NCBI RefSeq assembly: GCF_024199795.1 | Contig: NZ_JANADK010000001.1 | Coordinates: forward strand, 3,968,001 to 4,032,000 | DNA from: Bradyrhizobium sp. CCGB01 | GTDB taxonomy: Bacteria; Pseudomonadota; Alphaproteobacteria; Rhizobiales; Xanthobacteraceae | Reading direction: 5' to 3' | Length of the DNA: 64,000 nt | Shown here: in pieces, positions 33,996 to 42,943 of the stretch | Numbering within the stretch: the stretch's first letter is position 1 | Layout: each line of letters starts with the position of its first letter | Made by a program: the position numbers and the translations under genes | Notes under the pieces: generated by a model | What the model was told of the DNA's origin: nothing | Database searches by the model: none | The model's input: the letters and a program-made list of their open reading frames with translations, nothing else

Positions 33996-34238
33996 ATGCT
34001 TACGACACCACGTGAGTACATTGAATTTTGGATCGAGAACAGCGTTCACGCTGCGGAGCAATACGGGACGCCGGGCGCTTCGCAAAGCGTGGACGTATTG
34101 GTTAACCGTCTAGTTGAAGGCGCCCAGAACCAGAACATCACGCGAGCCGCCCTTGAAAAGGAGGTCGGTGATCTTAAGCAGTATATCGCGGGAAAGCTCG
34201 CGACTGCCAACCGGATTGAGCAGGATCGCCGCAAATAA
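33996..34238 (+). CDS. Small DUF768-like protein, copy 2
   Basis: An 80-residue paralogue of the protein at 26767-27015 (EYIEFWIENSVHAAEQYG, then LVNRLVEGAQNQNIT). Unlike copy 1 it lies head to head with the MAESFGNSF gene instead of tail to tail. ATG 33996 has no strong ribosome site. Confidence 0.6.
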   Translation: MLTTPREYIEFWIENSVHAAEQYGTPGASQSVDVLVNRLVEGAQNQNITRAALEKEVGDLKQYIAGKLATANRIEQDRRK

Positions 34239-34312
34239 TATCGACTTGCGCCTGAATTATAGGGCGGACGAAGTCGCGTCTCTCTGATCAGGAAGGCACT
34301 GCGAGAATAGCC

Positions 34313-34480
34313 ATGGCAATGCGAGAAGAAATAAAGCGAGTGATACATGCCGCAACACCCGGTATGTCGCAGCAGCTCTACTCAACACTGCTGGTGTTGG
34401 GCGAACTCTTGAGCAGCGCACTCGACAGAATCGATGAGCTCGAGAAGAAAGCCGACAGACAAACGGCAGATAAACGCTGA
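34313..34480 (+). CDS. Very small helical protein
   Basis: A 55-residue frame, too short for usual gene callers' thresholds. The product is helical and charged, with a heptad-like end (LLSSALDRIDELEKKAD) that could form a short coiled coil. It follows the DUF768-like gene by 74 bases. AGGAAGG lies about 17 bases upstream, which is far. No family recognised; it may be spurious. Confidence 0.35.
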   Translation: MAMREEIKRVIHAATPGMSQQLYSTLLVLGELLSSALDRIDELEKKADRQTADKR

Positions 34481-35258
34481 TCGAAGTTCTCGGCCAATTA
34501 TCCTGCTTAAAATGTGAAACACACATGGGGCTGGTGAGACACCAGCCAGCGTGCGCCGGCGGCCCTCATCCATTGGTCTGCATCGCCGCTCGAATCTTCG
34601 TTGGACGTCCAGAGGGACGGCGGACATCGGAAAATCTCCTCGCCCTGAGGTTCGTCGCGTTAAGGCGGGGGGGCTCCAAAGGGTCCTCACCATGCGCCCT
34701 TGATCATGGGGTGTTTCGATAAGCCCATCATCCAAGCTGCGGGTCGCCCTGCTTAAAGTTAGGCCGGACATCGGCGCTCCGCTACCGCGACCTCGCAGCC
34801 GAACCGCGGCTCGAGATCGGATATCCTTACATTGTCAGGCCAGTGGACGGCGTCCAGAGTAACATCTGGCCGCAATGGCAACAGGCCAGCACGCCGCGCA
34901 AACCCGTCTGCCACATCCCCGAAGGTGATTTTGAGTGGTCGACCGTCGGCGTGCGTAGGGATGGAACGGCAGACAGGGCGGGCATTCGAGGTGCTTGGCC
35001 GACCTGCGAAATGGCTCGCGGGTAGCTCCCGCACACGGCCGCGGGCAGGGCGTCCGAGAGCCCACGAGCCGTCCCAGCTGGCCGAAAAACTACGGTCCTG
35101 AGGCTGCGACGAGGACCGTGGTTAGGACCGTAGATTGCCCGCATTGGAAGCGGAAAATGCGAGCAATATCGGTAAGGTTGACAGGACACCCCTTCCGCCA
35201 GGCATCAACAGGATCAATTGCTTAGCCCTGAGATATGATCTTGATCGTCTCCCGTTGC
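34481..35258. other. Gene-poor stretch with decayed small genes
   Basis: About 780 bases left of the insertion sequence. On the minus strand, fragments in different frames recall short bradyrhizobial proteins: a zinc-ribbon relative (34750-34925) and a piece reading VPLDVQRRFERR near 34610-34640. None is intact. I see no RNA gene. Confidence 0.4.
34750..34925 (-). pseudogene. Decayed small zinc-ribbon gene
   Basis: Minus-strand pieces in two frames, one with RGVLACCHCGQ and the next with HWPDNVRISDLEPRFGC, together follow a short Cys-rich family I recall as (Y)C-x-C-then-WPDDVRLSDIEPRFxC. The later Cys pair is lost to a further shift. No start codon fits. Function unknown. Confidence 0.4.
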
Positions 35259-35309
35259 GTGGTGTAGCTGGCGGCGGGAGACCGCGTTCACCGGCAAGAG
35301 CCGGGCAGT

Positions 35310-36509
35310 TCAGCTGGCGATTGCTGGAAGGCTGACGGTGGGATCATCGCTCAACGGCGCGATGGTTTCCAGCGTCATGTAGCGGGCGCGCTGGACGGCC
35401 CATTCATCGTTTTGCTCGAGCAGGATCGCGCCGATGAGGCGGACGATGGCATCTTCATTGGGGAAGATGCCGACGACCTCGGTGCGCCGCTTGATCTCGC
35501 CGTTGAGCCGCGCGATCGGGTTGGTCGAGTGCAGCTTGGTCCTGTGCTGCGGCGGGAACGTCATATAGGCGAGTATGTCGGTCTCGGCCTCGTCGAGGAA
35601 ACCGGCGAGCTTGGGCAGCTTGGGGCGGAGCTGGTCGGGGACCTTCCGCCACTGCGTTTTAGCGGCCTCGGCATCGTCCTGGGCAAATGCGGTGGCGATG
35701 AAGGCCGAGACGACACGGCGGCCGCTCTTGCCGGCGTGGGCCAATGCATTGCGCATGAAGTGCACGCGGCAGCGTTGCCAGCTGGCATTGAGCACCTTGG
35801 CGACGGTGGCCTTGATGCCCTCATGGGCATCGGAGACGACCAACTTGACACCACGCAAGCCGCGGCGGGCGAGCTTGCGCAGGAACGCCGTCCAGAACGT
35901 CTCGGCCTCGGACGGGCCAATGTCCATGCCGAGAACTTCGCGCCGGCCGTCGCTGTTGACGCCGACGGCGACGATCACTGCGACCGACACGATGCGGCCA
36001 TTCTGGCGCACCTTCACGTAGGTGGCGTCGATCCACAGATACGGCCAGTCGCCCTCGATCGGGCGGCCGAGGAAGGCCTTCACCTTGTCATCGTTCTCCG
36101 CGCAGAGCCGGCTTACCTGGCTCTTGGAGATGCCGCTCATCCCCATCGCCTGCACCAGATCGTCGACCGAGCGGGTCGAAACGCCTTGCACATAGGCTTC
36201 CTGAACCACGGCGGTGAGCGCCTTCTCGGCCATCCGGCGCGGCTCCAGGAAACCCGGGAAGTAGGAGCCCTTGCGCAGCTTGGGGATGCGCAGTTCGACC
36301 GTCCCGGCCCGGGTCTCCCAGGTTCGGTCGCGGTAGCCGTTGCGCTGGGCCAGACGCTCGGGGTTCTTCTCGCCGTAGGCTGCACCGGCTTGGCCTTCGA
36401 CTTCCAGCTCCATCAGCCGCTGGGCAGCAAAGCCGATCATCTCGCGCAACAGATCGGCATCAGGGGTCTTCTCCACGAGCGTGCGCAGGTTCATCATATC
36501 GTCGGTCAT
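35310..36509 (-). CDS. IS256-family transposase
   Basis: A 399-residue transposase of normal length and apparently intact. The DDE residues are visible as [18 protein letters not shown] and the Glu in [17 protein letters not shown] 36509 has GAGG about ten bases upstream; the frame extends to 36542 without support. It would catalyse cut-and-paste or copy-out transposition of the element. Confidence 0.92.
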   Translation of the reverse strand: MTDDMMNLRTLVEKTPDADLLREMIGFAAQRLMELEVEGQAGAAYGEKNPERLAQRNGYRDRTWETRAGTVELRIPKLRKGSYFPGFLEPRRMAEKALTAVVQEAYVQGVSTRSVDDLVQAMGMSGISKSQVSRLCAENDDKVKAFLGRPIEGDWPYLWIDATYVKVRQNGRIVSVAVIVAVGVNSDGRREVLGMDIGPSEAETFWTAFLRKLARRGLRGVKLVVSDAHEGIKATVAKVLNASWQRCRVHFMRNALAHAGKSGRRVVSAFIATAFAQDDAEAAKTQWRKVPDQLRPKLPKLAGFLDEAETDILAYMTFPPQHRTKLHSTNPIARLNGEIKRRTEVVGIFPNEDAIVRLIGAILLEQNDEWAVQRARYMTLETIAPLSDDPTVSLPAIAS

Positions 36510-36575
36510 CGGTGGTTCCTCGGTTGCGTTGGCGTGTCGCAACCCGATCCTACCGGAGAACTGCCGGTGACCACC

Positions 36576-36631
36576 GCAAAGCCGCCCGCCCGCTACGGCG
36601 CTATTCGAGGCGCGCGTTCGGGCGGCTTTGC
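36576..36631. promoter_or_regulatory. 13-bp inverted repeat upstream of the transposase
   Basis: GCAAAGCCGCCCG (36576-36588) and its exact complement (36619-36631) enclose a 30-base loop. It lies between the transposase start and the right end of the element. It could block read-through transcription into the transposase or be part of the end structure. Confidence 0.55.
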
Positions 36632-36649
36632 TCTACCGAGCTACACCAC

Positions 36650-37309
36650 CACCGGGGACACGACCGCGGACCGAGCTCAACGACGCAGCACCTTGCCTGG
36701 GTCAAAGTGCGACTTATCGGGAGGGCAGCTCTGGGCGCAAAGCGGACGATCGTTGATCAGCATCGATCTTCTTGGCTGCGGTTAGCTCAAACTTCCCCAT
36801 GATGGATTGGAGCGAGAATTTAAGTTTTTCAACTGGTTAGAGGTCGGCGTGTGCGCCACGTGTGCACCGGGAGATCAAGAAAAATCTTGCGTCAACCAAC
36901 GTGAGCAAAGTCCTCTGAAACGGAGCGGGCAGTTCTGGAAACACAACATGCTGGAACAGCTACGACTGCGACCTACTATCCCATCAGCGACGCGGCGCAC
37001 TGGGATCGGAGGGCCATGTTTCACGCCTTCATGCGTCCCCCAAATCGATCATTTGGCGGCGCTTCACTCAAGGTCGGCGAGGATTGGATCGGCAGACTGC
37101 CGTTGATGGGATCCAACAGCTGTGTTTTAGGGGAGAACGGGCAAGGAAGTCGGCAGAAAGCGGAAAACTATGTGCCGGTCAACTCGTTCAGGGGGGCCGG
37201 GCGACAGACGAGTTGCAAAATTGGGCTACCCTGCGCGAAGCGTTGACATCGCTCTACGGCCGCTGAATGCGGGTAGATCATCAGGAAGCAAATCGGGGCG
37301 AGGCCAGTC
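36650..37309 (+). other. Intergenic stretch right of the insertion sequence
   Basis: About 660 bases. It holds copy C of the dispersed repeat (36795-36907). Several short frames have no family match or ribosome site. The leader of the dehalogenase-like gene is at the right end. Confidence 0.4.
36795..36907 (+). repeat. Dispersed repeat, copy C
   Basis: The first 23 bases (CCCCATGATGGATTGGAGCG then AGA) match copy B exactly. The core GTGTGC, ACGTGTGCA and GGGAGATCAA follows at the same spacing, ending in CAACGTGAGCA. Similarity to B stops near 36907. Confidence 0.65.
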
Positions 37310-38194
37310 ATGTTCAACGGCTTCGAGCGACATGACATCCGGACCGATGGCGCGACGATTGCCGCGTTCATAGGCGGGAGCGGTCCTCCGCTGCTGCTTC
37401 TCCACGGCTATCCGCAGACACACGTCGCCTGGCATCGCATTGCTCCCGTTCTGGCGCGCGACCACACCATTGTCGCTACGGATCTGCGGGGATATGGCGA
37501 CAGCCGCGGGCCGCAGCAGGCCGACGCCTCGGCCTACTCCAAGCGCACGATGGCGCGCGATCAGGTCGCGGTCATGAAGCAATTCGGGTTTGATCGCTTT
37601 GCCGTCGTCGGACACGACCGCGGTGCCCGGGTCGGATACCGGTTGGCATTGGATCACCCTGGAGCCGTACGGGCCTTCGTGTCCTTGACCGTCATTCCAA
37701 CCAGCGAAGTCTGGGCGCGTGCCGGCAGGGATTTTGCGCTCGGCGCCTATCACTGGCTGTTGTTCGCGCAACCCTATGACTTGCCGGAACGGCTGTTGAG
37801 CGGAGACCCCGATTTCTTCCTGGACCGGACGTTGCGAAGAATGACCAAGGAGTTTGGTTGCCTGTCGGACGAAGCGCTCTCGGTCTATCGAGAAGCATTC
37901 CGGAGACCGGACGTGCGGCATGCAATGATGCAGGACTATCGCGCCGGAGCCACGATCGACCATGAGCACGACCTCGCCGATCGTGCTGCCGGGCGCACTC
38001 TCGATTGCCCCGTGCTGGTGCTATGGGAGCAAGGCCGCTTCAGCGAAACGGATTCGCCGCTCCAGATCTGGAGGAACTGGGCCGCCGATGTCGAGGGCTG
38101 GGCCATCCCCGGCGGTCATCTCCAGCCGGAAGAACAGCCTGAGGCCGTGCTCGCCGCCGTCAAGCCATTTCTCTCGCGGTACGCAACGGTCTGA
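37310..38194 (+). CDS. Alpha/beta hydrolase, haloacetate-dehalogenase-like
   Basis: A 294-residue hydrolase. The nucleophile is Asp103 in GHDRGARVGYR, with Arg104 and Arg107 placed to hold a carboxylate, and His148-Trp149 plus Tyr210 (DYRAG) match the halide pocket of fluoroacetate dehalogenase as I recall it. The general-base His is in GGHLQPEE near residue 272. However, the acid Asp expected in the LDxxPT segment is Thr127 here (LTVIPT), so activity may be altered or another acid may replace it. Epoxide hydrolases share the fold and are the alternative. It is convergent with the Lrp gene. Confidence 0.8.
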   Translation: MFNGFERHDIRTDGATIAAFIGGSGPPLLLLHGYPQTHVAWHRIAPVLARDHTIVATDLRGYGDSRGPQQADASAYSKRTMARDQVAVMKQFGFDRFAVVGHDRGARVGYRLALDHPGAVRAFVSLTVIPTSEVWARAGRDFALGAYHWLLFAQPYDLPERLLSGDPDFFLDRTLRRMTKEFGCLSDEALSVYREAFRRPDVRHAMMQDYRAGATIDHEHDLADRAAGRTLDCPVLVLWEQGRFSETDSPLQIWRNWAADVEGWAIPGGHLQPEEQPEAVLAAVKPFLSRYATV

Positions 38195-38232
38195 CGGCAA
38201 GGCCACGGGCCGCGTTCATCGCGTGTGAGATC

Positions 38233-38742
38233 TCAATCCGCCGCCAACGGCGGAACCGGCAGCGCCGTGATCGACTTGATCTTCTCCATCGCAAAGCGCG
38301 AGGTGACGTTCTTGAGCGGAACGGCGTGGATCAGCTTCTTGTAGAATACGTCGTAGCTTTGCATGTCCGGGATGACGACGCGCAGCATGTAGTCGACATC
38401 GCCGGCCATCCGGTAGAACTCCATGACCTCCGGCATTGCGCTGACCGCCGTGGCAAAACGCTTCAGCCAGGCATCGGAGTGATCGGAGCTTTCCACCGAG
38501 ACGAACACCGAAAGGCCGAGGCCGATCTTGTTCTGATCGACCAGCGCAACACGCTTCAGGATGATGCCGTCGGCCTCGAGCCGCTGGATCCGTTTCCAGC
38601 ACGGCGTCGAGGACAAGCCGACCCGGTCGCCGATTTCAGCCACCGAGAGCGCGGCATCCTCCTGAAGCACCGTCAGGATCTTGCGGTCGATGGCATCCAG
38701 GCGGCGGCCGGTCTCGGCGAGCTGCAGCGCAGCGTCGGTCAT
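38233..38742 (-). CDS. Lrp/AsnC-family transcriptional regulator
   Basis: A 169-residue regulator. The N-terminal helix-turn-helix (LSVAEIGDRVGLSSTPCWKRI, about residues 33-53) is followed by the RAM ligand-binding domain. Length is normal. Target and effector are unknown; it is tail to tail with the dehalogenase-like gene and 45 bases downstream of a tiny ORF on the same strand. Confidence 0.9.
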   Translation of the reverse strand: MTDAALQLAETGRRLDAIDRKILTVLQEDAALSVAEIGDRVGLSSTPCWKRIQRLEADGIILKRVALVDQNKIGLGLSVFVSVESSDHSDAWLKRFATAVSAMPEVMEFYRMAGDVDYMLRVVIPDMQSYDVFYKKLIHAVPLKNVTSRFAMEKIKSITALPVPPLAAD

Positions 38743-38787
38743 GTCAAAAACCTCAGTGTGATGGAAAGTTGGACGCGTTGTCTGGCG

Positions 38788-38940
38788 TCAGCCGTGAGGC
38801 CCGAACAGGAAGATCTCGTAGAGATCGTCTTGCTTGTCGTCCGGGCCGCCTGTCCGCGGCCGCGGCGAGCGCTGGAACCATCCGCGTGCCTGTTCGATCA
38901 AACGAGCGAAGCCTGATTGCAGCGAGATGACGTAGCTCAT
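38788..38940 (-). CDS. Small protein upstream of the Lrp gene
   Basis: A 50-residue frame starting at ATG 38940 (an in-frame start at 39009 is possible). Basic middle, acidic end (DDLYEIFLF). I recall similar short proteins in bradyrhizobia but no function. Same strand as the Lrp gene 45 bases downstream, so they may be co-transcribed. Confidence 0.4.
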   Translation of the reverse strand: MSYVISLQSGFARLIEQARGWFQRSPRPRTGGPDDKQDDLYEIFLFGPHG

Positions 38941-39153
38941 GTTCACTCCGGACAACGGTGTAGGGCGAGAACTCGGAAAAGCTATCACGTCGGCGATGGC
39001 GTTGAACATTGCTACTCACGCGTCGGGATCAGTTTGGTTGAATCATGCTGGCGTCGTTGCGAGCGCGGTTGGAAAATTGCACGCTGCTTGGCAGCTGTGG
39101 ATGATTTTGATGCTCACCGCCTCGGGGAAGGCATGAAAGGCATAGCCTTGCCG

Positions 39154-39480
39154 CTAGTCAGCCGTCATTAGCGCGAGCACGTCGGCTTGTTGGAGCCGCG
39201 GCACTGAACCCAGGTTCGACGGCCTGCGGCATAATGCCGACGCCGGATAGAGCATGGGCATGCCCATGCCTCCGGATACGAGATACGGCAAGGCGTCGTT
39301 GGCTCGTCCATTCAAATGTGCGCCTGTCATGATGCCCAGCGCGAACAGGAACACGATCAGCAGGACCAACGGGAAGATCAAAGCCTCGCGGATGTGGAGC
39401 TGATCAGTCACCGCTCGCGCGTCGATCGCGCGCTCGGCGACGGAACGACGGCCCGCCCATTCAAGCGTGAATTCGAACAT
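39154..39480 (-). CDS. Hypothetical protein with one membrane segment
   Basis: A 108-residue frame with a strong hydrophobic stretch (about residues 33-52, ALIFPLVLLIVFLFALGIM) and a Cys-containing tail. No family recognised. It begins ten bases after the MetQ-like gene on the same strand, where a transporter permease would be expected, but it is far too short to be one. It may be a remnant. Confidence 0.4.
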   Translation of the reverse strand: MFEFTLEWAGRRSVAERAIDARAVTDQLHIREALIFPLVLLIVFLFALGIMTGAHLNGRANDALPYLVSGGMGMPMLYPASALCRRPSNLGSVPRLQQADVLALMTAD

Positions 39481-39489
39481 GCGCTCCGC

Positions 39490-40305
39490 TCACTTCATGT
39501 AGTCAGGCAAGGTGAAACCGTCGTAGAACCGGTCGGCGTGGATCGCGGCCCTGAACGCAGGCGACTTGTAGCCGGCGACGATGTCCTGCGCCCATTCGGC
39601 GTTGGCATTCGCCTTCTTCACGGCGAGCACATTGATATAGGGCGTTGTCATCTTCTCGAGCGCGAAGGCGTTGGTCAGCTTCAGCCCGCTGAAGATCGCG
39701 AAATTGCCCTGGATGGCGGCGAAGTCGACGTCGTCGAGCGCGCGCGGTGCCTGCGCGGCCTCGAGCGGGACCAGCTTGATGCCGCCGGGATTCTTGACGA
39801 CATCGAGCTCGGTGACGTCGACGGGCTTGCTGTCGCGAATCTCGATCAGGCCGAGATCGCGCAACACCCAGAGTGCGCGCTGCAGATTGACCGGATCGTT
39901 TGGCACGGCGACGCTGGAGCCCGGCTTGATCGGCGAACCCAGCTGGTGCTTCTTCGAATAGAGGCCCATCGGTGGTGTCGGGACGTGGACGATGCCGACG
40001 AGATCGGTCTTCTGACGCTCGTTGTAAGACTCGAGGAAGATCGTGTGCTGCATCACATTGGCATCGATCTCGGACTTGAACACCGCGTTATTGGCTTCGA
40101 GCCCCGTCGAGAACTCGACATAGCGGATCTTGTAGCCCTTCTTCTTCAGCTCCGGCTCGACGCCGATCTTGAACTCGTCGATGTAGGGACCCGGCACGAA
40201 GCCAACCCGCAACTCCGGCTTCGCGGGTTGCTGTGCCGAGACATTTCCGGCAGCGAAGGGGGAGAGAGCCAAAAGGCCGGAGAGGAGAAACAACGCTGTC
40301 TTCAT
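39490..40305 (-). CDS. MetQ/NlpA-family substrate-binding protein, 1 of 3
   Basis: A 271-residue receptor with a signal peptide (hydrophobic residues 4-18, AGNVSAQQ cleavage region) and no lipobox Cys. The mature part has the MetQ layout, including DANVMQHTIFLE and SVAVPNDPVNLQRAL. MetQ proteins bind methionine or related sulfur compounds. No MetN or MetI gene adjoins it, so it needs a permease from elsewhere. It is downstream of a flavin monooxygenase on the same strand, pointing to organosulfur uptake. Confidence 0.85.
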   Translation of the reverse strand: MKTALFLLSGLLALSPFAAGNVSAQQPAKPELRVGFVPGPYIDEFKIGVEPELKKKGYKIRYVEFSTGLEANNAVFKSEIDANVMQHTIFLESYNERQKTDLVGIVHVPTPPMGLYSKKHQLGSPIKPGSSVAVPNDPVNLQRALWVLRDLGLIEIRDSKPVDVTELDVVKNPGGIKLVPLEAAQAPRALDDVDFAAIQGNFAIFSGLKLTNAFALEKMTTPYINVLAVKKANANAEWAQDIVAGYKSPAFRAAIHADRFYDGFTLPDYMK

Positions 40306-40344
40306 TTTCACTTGCTGAGCTTGAGTTCTGAATGGGGGATGCGG

Positions 40345-41688
40345 TTAGGCGATCGCCTTGACCGCGTTGGAGTAGATGCTGGCCGGGCGCGCAAGGCCGT
40401 AGTGCTCGCGCAGCGTCGTGCCGGTATAATCCTGACGGAACAGGCCGCGCTTGCGCAGGATCGGGACCACCTGCTCGGCGAAAATATCGAGGCCGCCGGG
40501 CAGCCAGGGCGGCATCACGTTGAAGCCGTCCGCGGCGCCATTTTCGAACCAGGCCTGGATGTTGTCCGCGATCTTTTCGGGCGTGCCGGCGATGACCCAG
40601 TGGCCGCGCGCGCCGGCGAGGCGTTGGACGAGCTGGCGGATGGTCGGCTTCTCGCGGTCGACAATATCGACGACGAGCTTGAAGCGGCTGGCTACGCCGC
40701 GCGCGCTCGCCGTGTCGATGAGATGGCGGGGAACGGGGCCGTCGAGGTCGTAGCCGGTGAGATCGACGCCGATCATCTGGCGCAGCTGGGTCAGGGAATA
40801 TTCGGGCTGGATCAGTGCGTTGAATTCCTCTTCCAGTCGGTCGGCCTCGGCTTGCGTGCTGCCGATGAACGGACTGATGCCGGGCAGGATCTTGATCTCG
40901 TCGGGGCCACGGTCGAAGGTGCGGGCCTGGCGCTTGATGTCTTCATAAAAGGCCTTGGCCGAGTCCAGCGTCTGGTGTGCGGTGAAGATCGCCTCTGCAT
41001 AACGGGCGGCAAAGGCGCGGCCGTCGTCGGAGGCGCCGGCCTGCACATAGACCGGCCGGCCCTGCGGCACGCGCGAGATGTTCAGCGGGCCACGGACGCG
41101 AAAGTGCTTGCCGACATGGTCGAGCGTATGGATCTTGCTGGTGTCGGCGAAGATGCCGGAGGCTGGGTCGTTGACGAGCGCGTCGTCCTCCCAGCTGTCC
41201 CAGAGCCGCGAGATCACATCGAGATACTCGCGGGCGCGCTCGTAGCGTTCATGATGCGGGGGGTGTTCGGGCAGGCCAAAATTCTGCGCGGCCTGCGGCG
41301 CGCTGGTGGTCACGATATTCCAGCCGGCGCGGCCCTGGCTCAGATGGTCGAGCGAGGCAAACAGGCGTGCGAGGTTGTAGGGCTCGGTATAGGTGGTTGA
41401 CGCGGTCGCGATGAGGCCGATGCGCTTCGTGACTGCGGCGATCGCGGCCAGCCATGTGATCGGTTCGAAGCGAAAGCGCTGGGCATAGCGGACGTTGTCG
41501 GCGAGGGCCGGCCCGTCGGCAAAGAAGATCGCATCGAATTTGCTGGCCTCGGCCCGCTGCGCCAACTCCTGATAGAAGGTGATGTCGAGGATGCGTTCCG
41601 CCGACGATCCCTTGTAACGCCACGCGGCTTCGTGATGGCCGCCGGGGTAGATGAAAAGATTGAGAACAAGCTGCCGTTGGTTGCTCAT
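40345..41688 (-). CDS. FMN-dependent monooxygenase, NtaA/SnaA/DszA family, 1
   Basis: A 447-residue bacterial-luciferase-like monooxygenase. Family wording includes FFADGPALADN, TASTTYTEPYNLARLFASLDH, SQGRAGWNIVTT and the flavin-site segment PVYVQAGASDDGRAFAA. It uses reduced FMN and O2 supplied by a separate reductase to oxidise sulfones, aminopolycarboxylates or similar compounds. It sits 39 bases upstream of a MetQ-like gene and in a sulfur cluster, so C-S cleavage is likely. Exact substrate unknown. Confidence 0.88.
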   Translation of the reverse strand: MSNQRQLVLNLFIYPGGHHEAAWRYKGSSAERILDITFYQELAQRAEASKFDAIFFADGPALADNVRYAQRFRFEPITWLAAIAAVTKRIGLIATASTTYTEPYNLARLFASLDHLSQGRAGWNIVTTSAPQAAQNFGLPEHPPHHERYERAREYLDVISRLWDSWEDDALVNDPASGIFADTSKIHTLDHVGKHFRVRGPLNISRVPQGRPVYVQAGASDDGRAFAARYAEAIFTAHQTLDSAKAFYEDIKRQARTFDRGPDEIKILPGISPFIGSTQAEADRLEEEFNALIQPEYSLTQLRQMIGVDLTGYDLDGPVPRHLIDTASARGVASRFKLVVDIVDREKPTIRQLVQRLAGARGHWVIAGTPEKIADNIQAWFENGAADGFNVMPPWLPGGLDIFAEQVVPILRKRGLFRQDYTGTTLREHYGLARPASIYSNAVKAIA

Positions 41689-41732
41689 GGTTCGAATGTC
41701 CAGGTGCGATGGCCGGATAGAGACGCGAGCGG

Positions 41733-42569
41733 CTATGAGACGGAAGGGGTTGTTTGCGGCGCCGGCTTTCGCGCGAAGGCGAAGCGCAGATAGCGCTCTA
41801 GGCGCAGGCCCTCCGGGATACGCTTCGCTTCGAGCAGCGCAGCAAAGGCCGCGTCGATCTGTGTCCGTTCTGCCGGTGAGAAGGCGGCAAGGAAATTGCC
41901 GAATGCGCTGGCCTCAGACCATTTGAGCACTGAGGTCACGTTCTGGTGGAGATCGACCAGCGAGCGCAGGTCGCTGCGGTAGTCGACGAAGCCAGTCTCG
42001 GCGAACAGCGTCTTGAGCTCGTCGTCGGTCGCCCCGAGCACCCGTTGCGACTCGCCGCTTCTCTCGCCGAACCCGGCCCGTTCGATTGCCTGGCGAAGCA
42101 GGGTTCGCGACTCGTGAGGTTTGCTCGGATCCTGAACGTTCAGCCCGATCCGGCCGCCCGGCTTGAGGACGCGCTCGATCTCGCGCAGCGCCAGCCGCTT
42201 GTCCGCGATCCAGTGGAAAACGCTGTTGAGGTAGACGGCGTCGAATTCCGCGGGTCCAAAGCGCGAAAGGTCCTCGGCGCGGCCGACATCGAAGGTCAGT
42301 GTCTCCGAGGCACGCAGGCGCGCGATGGCGATCCGGTTCTCCAGCGGGTCGATGCCGATCACGCGGCCGGTCGGGCCGGCAAGTCCCGCGACGAACTCGG
42401 TCAGGCGGCCAGTGCCGGCACCGATATCGAGTACGCGGTCTCCGGACTTCAGGGACAGCGGGCCTATGAGGAATTTGCCGTGGTGAAACTGAAGGATGCT
42501 GGCCTGCTCGTAGGTGTGTGCAAGCTCGGGCGAGTCCCGTTCAAGGCTGATGACGCCGGCGGTCGACAT
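41733..42569 (-). CDS. SAM-dependent methyltransferase
   Basis: A 278-residue class I methyltransferase. The SAM motif is VLDIGAGTGRLTEF (about residue 46), followed by the acidic GIDPLE. It resembles the UbiE/arsenite-methyltransferase type without their special cysteines. ATG 42569 is used; a TTG at 42581 is closer to an AGGAG. Substrate unknown. It may be co-transcribed with the monooxygenase 45 bases downstream. Confidence 0.82.
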   Translation of the reverse strand: MSTAGVISLERDSPELAHTYEQASILQFHHGKFLIGPLSLKSGDRVLDIGAGTGRLTEFVAGLAGPTGRVIGIDPLENRIAIARLRASETLTFDVGRAEDLSRFGPAEFDAVYLNSVFHWIADKRLALREIERVLKPGGRIGLNVQDPSKPHESRTLLRQAIERAGFGERSGESQRVLGATDDELKTLFAETGFVDYRSDLRSLVDLHQNVTSVLKWSEASAFGNFLAAFSPAERTQIDAAFAALLEAKRIPEGLRLERYLRFAFARKPAPQTTPSVS

Positions 42570-42943
42570 CGTTCTGTCCAAAATCTCCTGCAGCCGCCGA
42601 GGCGACTTTGATCGAGACGAACTCTATGTTGCCCGGGTGAGAAAAGTCGATGAAATGGATTTGCGTTGTTCGGTGCAACGCGAGCATGAATCTAGCGGCG
42701 GGAGCGCATTAAGTAGATGATGTCACAAACCGATCGTCTCAACAGAAAGTAGTCGCTGCGAACGAATGTCGCGTCGCGCTTCTGGGTTGCTCGGCGCTGT
42801 CGACGCAAATCGTTCGACGCGCCGTGACGTCATGGTGAGTTCGTTGTTCGAGCCCGCAAACAAAACCAATTCCATTTCATTGACTGAGCGTCGTTGGCTT
42901 CTACGATTTGGTCGCATCTGATGCAGACAAATCCGGGTGCAAC
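42570..42943. other. Divergent promoter region
   Basis: About 370 bases between the minus-strand methyltransferase and the plus-strand flavoprotein. AT content is higher than in the flanks. No clear operator, hairpin or ORF; it should hold both promoters. Confidence 0.4.

Larger units (their letters stand above)
35259..36649 (-). mobile_element. IS256-family insertion sequence
   Basis: One transposase gene flanked by matching ends: GTGGTGTAGCT at 35259-35269 and its complement at 36639-36649. A second inner match, TCACCGGCA (35288-35296) and its complement (36562-36570), sits at unequal distances from the ends, so the exact limits are uncertain. No 8- or 9-base target duplication is visible at these edges, which suggests either wrong limits or later rearrangement. 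Confidence 0.7.

Noticed and set aside
36630..36653. tRNA D-arm-like sequence (AGCTC and GAGC on the minus strand)
   Set aside because: The loop is only four bases, no anticodon or T arm follows, and the same GTGGTGTAGCT block is at the other end of the insertion sequence, so it is part of the element's end.
35412..36785. 457-codon plus-strand frame over the transposase
   Set aside because: Antisense shadow of a clear IS256 transposase; low-complexity wording and no ribosome site.
39316..41400. 694-codon open frame on the plus strand
   Set aside because: It runs antisense through the MetQ-like and monooxygenase genes, is rich in Arg, His and Asp as high-GC antisense frames are, and matches nothing, while the opposite strand has clear families.
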